From positions 1 through 10,473 of the forward strand of contig JAQIWT010001524.1 in the NCBI GenBank assembly GCA_034696485.1: a stretch of 10,473 nt of DNA, in the 5' to 3' direction. A program made the translations under genes and the position numbers. Source of the stretch: Isohypsibius dastychi (lineage: Eukaryota > Tardigrada > Eutardigrada > Parachela > Isohypsibiidae). The notes under the pieces were generated by a model. The model made no database searches. It was given only the letters and a program-made list of their open reading frames with translations, and was not told the origin of the DNA. Every line of letters starts with the position of its first letter. The stretch's first letter is position 1. This document shows, one piece after another, positions 9,501-10,473 of this stretch.

Positions 9501-10429
9501 TTTCTACCAACGTTGAACTGGGCGGACATTCTTCCACCACCTCCGAGACATCCGCCGCCATCTGAAATGTCGGTTGCGAACTCGAATAATAATCAAGATG
9601 ACTATTCCTCCGTTTATTATGACGACAACGGAAGTTGTGTTAAATGCGATTCTGAGAGCGATAATGGGCAGGAGGAAAGATTTGATAAGGTGGAGCAGCG
9701 ACCGGAACCACCGCCGAGAAATCCCCGGCATATAAACCACCAGTCCAGATCGAGAACTGGTTCGGACCGATCTGGCTACCAGCAACCTCAACAAAATTCA
9801 CTGCAACTCCTGTCTGACATGACAAGAAATCGCAGTCTGGAATCATGCGTAACGGGAGATGGAGAACTGGCACCTGGTAAGTCCAGATCAAAAAATCAAA
9901 AAAGCACAGGCAGAATCTGGGCTTAAAATGACGCCATTAGGGAAGATTGTAGAATTCTTTATTTTTAACCGGTTTTTGTCTTGTTTTGGAAGCTGATTTT
10001 TTTGTTTTTAATCAAGCTGATTTTAATTTTTTAGAATCCACGGCGGATATGGCCAGCGATGGAGAATATGGTGACGGTGATGCCGACGCCGAAAATGAAG
10101 ATCTTGACGCGAGAAGTCGTGACAGCAGTCCCTGTCTCAGTTCTGAGGCCTCATTTTTCCTCGAACCCTCATCCACACCAGCGGCGGCCAGAGCAGCCTT
10201 GGCAGCTCGCCATCGTGACCAACCTACGAAAGAGCGCACATCACTCCTACAGCAGTATCCTCGTACTACTTCACAGTCACAGCAGGCTCATTGTGTTCGA
10301 CATGGATCACTTCGATTTGATAATCCCTCAAATCCCAGCCAAAGCCGACATTCTGACCGGAAACCGCCGGTTGACCGTGCATGTAAAACCTTCGCAAAAC
10401 GACCAAATAAATTTGATTTTGCTTCTTGA
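3473..10429 (+). CDS. robo: Roundabout (Robo) family axon-guidance receptor, complete spliced gene
   Basis: Coding exons: 3473-3551, 4999-5388, 5682-5845, 5909-6233, 6506-6662, 6729-6955, 7063-7305, 7360-7512, 7596-8156, 8425-8757, 8845-9876, 10035-10429. All introns are GT-AG, with phases 1,1,0,1,2,1,1,1,1,1,1, and the joined frame is open for 1352 residues. Predicted domains: signal peptide 1-26; Ig1 about 40-156; Ig2 158-250; Ig3 253-342; Ig4 343-436; Ig5 441-534; FN3-1 553-648; FN3-2 670-766; FN3-3 768-877; membrane helix about 892-914; tail 915-1352. Each Ig domain has its Cys pair (61/137, 183/232, 275/324, 366/419, 466/516). Robo hallmarks are HPSDLIV in Ig1, ECQPPRG in Ig2, GPANQTLA in Ig5, CC1 SPYATT (1010-1015) and CC2 LPPPP (1107-1111). 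By family knowledge this is a Slit receptor for midline repulsion in neurons. CC1 plus CC2 make it Robo1-like rather than like Drosophila Robo2/3, which lack CC2 and CC3. Exon edges are inferred from sequence alone. Confidence 0.95.
3552..4998 (+). other. robo intron 1 (1447 nt)
   Basis: Bounded by donor GTGAGT and acceptor tctctccctttag. It is about five times longer than any other intron here. It holds a purine-rich GAGAGAGAAAGAAAGAGGG run (3714-3732) and two short open frames (3601-3819 + and 4561-4803 -) without family matches. Long first introns often carry enhancers; nothing specific is proven here. Confidence 0.8.
4999..5388 (+). CDS. robo: robo exon 2: Ig1, the Slit-binding domain
   Basis: Acceptor tctctccctttag precedes 4999 and donor T|GTAAGC follows 5388; both ends are phase 1. 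It encodes about residues 27-157. Visible are the Robo Ig1 signature PPRILEHPSDLIV, Cys61 (LQCKADGDP), Trp73 (FWYKD), Cys137 (YYCIAKN), and an N-glycosylation site N150-A-S. A basic run NNKKGKPD (124-131) matches the position of the heparin/heparan-sulfate contact region in known Robo Ig1 domains. Between Trp73 and the E strand there is a longer, Ser/Asn/Gln-rich loop (about residues 82-114) than I recall for human or fly Robo. The whole Ig1 in a single exon with phase-1 boundaries is typical of this domain type. Confidence 0.95.
5682..5845 (+). CDS. robo: robo exon 3: first part of Ig2
   Basis: Acceptor ttttattacag precedes 5682 and donor ATG|GTATTT follows 5845. It enters in phase 1 and leaves in phase 0, covering residues 157-211. 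It begins with LLRDEFRRQP, matching the conserved LRDDFR-like Ig1-Ig2 linker of Robo proteins. Cys183 and the diagnostic ECQPPRGFPEP follow, with Trp in VYWKRDG. Ig2 is split between this exon and the next by the only phase-0 intron of the gene. The donor is weaker than the others, but the frame and domain continuity across the 63-nt intron leave little doubt. Confidence 0.92.
5909..6233 (+). CDS. robo: robo exon 4: end of Ig2 and most of Ig3
   Basis: Acceptor tttcatag precedes 5909; the exon opens in phase 0 and ends GACGAAG|GTATTT in phase 1. It covers residues 212-320. The end of Ig2 carries DAGKYVCVAEN with Cys232. Ig3 begins near VKPSFISPPQD and has Cys275 (FECKVAGDPEP), Trp287 (VVWRKKD) and the SLKIERVSPSDEG strand leading to its second Cys in the next exon. 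This Ig3 layout matches the family. Confidence 0.94.
6506..6662 (+). CDS. robo: robo exon 5: end of Ig3 and start of Ig4
   Basis: Acceptor tgttttttcag precedes 6506; donor AATCC|GTACGT follows 6662 (phase 1 in, phase 2 out). It covers residues 320-372. Ig3 is completed by VYSCEVENAVG (Cys324). Ig4 begins with SRPSFLLTPRDQRVA, the usual RP-F---P-DQ-V opening of Robo Ig4, with Cys366 in FECLTAGNP. The GNP motif is split by the phase-2 intron and resumes correctly in exon 6. Confidence 0.93.
6729..6955 (+). CDS. robo: robo exon 6: remainder of Ig4
   Basis: Acceptor ccttaaag precedes 6729; donor ATTA|GTAAGT follows 6955 (phase 2 in, phase 1 out). It covers residues 372-448. It carries Trp378, the Robo-specific KEGS-LLFP motif (380-389), TLLIDSVKKEDSGNYVC with Cys419, and AKAYLEV. 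The Ig4-Ig5 linker ends in the family PPPVI motif. The acceptor has a short pyrimidine tract, as expected for a 66-nt intron. Confidence 0.94.
7063..7305 (+). CDS. robo: robo exon 7: Ig5
   Basis: Acceptor gtatctgttcag precedes 7063; donor TCGG|GTAAGA follows 7305, both phase 1. It covers residues 448-529. It opens with LGPANQTLALNS, a strong Robo Ig5 match with N-glycosylation site N453. Cys466, Trp478 (IHWVKDG), GTLQISDLQLSDSGIYTC (Cys516) and the conserved SGETTWS end follow. The following intron is only 54 nt and open in frame. Confidence 0.94.
7360..7512 (+). CDS. robo: robo exon 8: Ig5-FN3 linker and start of FN3-1
   Basis: Acceptor aatatttttcag precedes 7360; donor GAAG|GTGGGA follows 7512, both phase 1. 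It covers residues 529-580. After the last Ig5 strand (ASLIVEN) and a linker with LVNFPDPPSKPQV, the FN3-1 A and B strands appear (SKPQVINVSETSVEIHW). The PPSKP-V motif is conserved at this point in Robo receptors. N563 is a possible glycosylation site. Confidence 0.92.
7596..8156 (+). CDS. robo: robo exon 9: end of FN3-1 and all of FN3-2
   Basis: Acceptor ttttttgtag precedes 7596; donor GATG|GTAAGT follows 8156, both phase 1. It covers residues 580-767. FN3-1 is completed by VTAYRVEYFS, the NLRPDTSYLFLVRALNSHG strand typical of Robo, and SEPIRTL. FN3-2 follows a linker of about 20 residues and shows TAVNLYW, YIGGYYIKFR and LRKNTKYEF, ending in a CRTLED motif. An earlier acceptor-like AG at 7557-7558 would give an in-frame stop (TAG at 7593-7595), so 7596 is the supported start. 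Confidence 0.93.
8425..8757 (+). CDS. robo: robo exon 10: FN3-3
   Basis: Acceptor tctcttttacag precedes 8425; donor ATGG|GTAAGT follows 8757, both phase 1. It covers residues 767-878. It opens with VPDEPPQDISV and shows the FN3 core Trp (ITWLPPS), DYRIL and the final LTAGMRYRVTMAARTDAGIG strand. It holds three possible N-glycosylation sites (NLT, NGS, NLT). The loop between DYRIL and the NLTAG turn is longer than I recall for human ROBO1. Confidence 0.92.
8845..9876 (+). CDS. robo: robo exon 11: transmembrane helix and tail with CC1 and CC2
   Basis: Acceptor attttattttgcag precedes 8845; donor CCTG|GTAAGT follows 9876, both phase 1. It covers residues 878-1222. The helix is about 892-914 (WFIGALGAVLFLLILAFCV region), followed by a basic stop-transfer segment ending DLRRK. 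The tail has CC1 SPYATT (1010-1015), whose Tyr is an Abl target in the family; candidate phospho-Tyr sites YNDID and YENG; a Ser-rich stretch; CC2 NWADILPPPPRHPPP (1102-1116), the Ena/VASP EVH1-type site; and a proline patch RPEPPPRNP (1163-1171) where CC3 would be expected. I could not identify CC0 with confidence. An upstream AG at 8819-8820 would lead to an immediate in-frame stop and is not used in this model. Confidence 0.93.
10035..10429 (+). CDS. robo: robo exon 12: acidic and Ala-rich C-terminus with stop
   Basis: Acceptor ttttaattttttag precedes 10035 (phase 1); the stop TGA is at 10427-10429. It covers residues 1222-1352. It begins with an acidic stretch (about 1229-1246, rich in Asp and Glu), then SSEASFF (1257-1263), then an Ala-rich stretch PAAARAALAAR. 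This resembles the SS--SFF...A-AVAAAA block that I recall near the C-terminus of vertebrate ROBO1, which supports its assignment to the same gene. The end is basic and Ser/Arg-rich with no PDZ-type terminus. The acceptor choice is the least certain boundary, because two earlier AGs are in the same phase. Confidence 0.85.
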
Positions 10430-10463
10430 TTATTTTGAGATGTTGATTCGGTTTGTGTATAAA
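10406..10463 (+). terminator. Possible polyadenylation signals
   Basis: A canonical AATAAA at 10406-10411 lies inside the coding end, upstream of the stop, and a variant TATAAA at 10458-10463 lies 29 bases after the stop, followed by GGTTTTTT. The second is the likelier signal for the mature 3' end; more may lie beyond the window. Short 3' UTRs suit a compact genome. Confidence 0.3.
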
Positions 10464-10473
10464 GAGGTTTTTT

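Noticed and set aside
9376-9891. Overlapping - strand open frames opposite the tail exon
   Set aside because: They are antisense shadows of the Ser/Pro-rich robo tail, with biased composition and no homology.

Overview
This window is eukaryotic. It holds one intact, intron-rich gene on the + strand, a roundabout (Robo) family axon-guidance receptor. Twelve coding exons can be joined between 3473 and 10429. Every junction is GT-AG and keeps the reading frame, giving 4059 nt including the stop, or 1352 residues. The predicted order is signal peptide, five Ig domains, three fibronectin type III (FN3) domains, one transmembrane helix, and a cytoplasmic tail with the Robo CC1 motif (SPYATT) and CC2 motif (NWADILPPPP). 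That is the full Robo1-type plan, close to the usual invertebrate length of about 1400 residues.

The host is most likely a compact-genome invertebrate. Ten of the eleven introns are 54-293 nt, with short T-rich acceptors; only intron 1 (1447 nt) is longer. Exons are clearly richer in GC than introns and flanks. A small crustacean or another arthropod would fit, but the window does not settle the taxon.

Layout: 1-3352 is upstream DNA with no gene I can support. It has a pair of CTCF-core-like motifs at its left edge (27-59) and a GC-rich direct/inverted repeat cluster at 2444-2488. From 3353 to 3476 there are two short upstream ORFs, the second ending in the overlapping ATGATGA of the main start. 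Positions 3473-3551 encode the signal peptide, followed by a 1.45 kb intron. Positions 4999-7359 encode Ig1-Ig5, and 7360-8757 encode the three FN3 domains. Positions 8845-9876 form one large exon for the membrane helix and most of the tail. Positions 10035-10429 encode an acidic/Ala-rich C-terminus. The last 44 bases are 3' UTR with a possible variant polyadenylation signal.

In the known family, Slit binds the Ig1 region with heparan sulfate, and the tail motifs recruit Abl, Ena, Dock/Nck and Rho-family GAPs to steer growth cones away from Slit. Features of this copy worth checking are a longer loop in Ig1, a longer loop in FN3-3, a 54-nt frame-preserving intron in Ig5, three in-phase candidate acceptors before the last exon, and a weak CC3. 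I found no evidence of a new multi-gene system.
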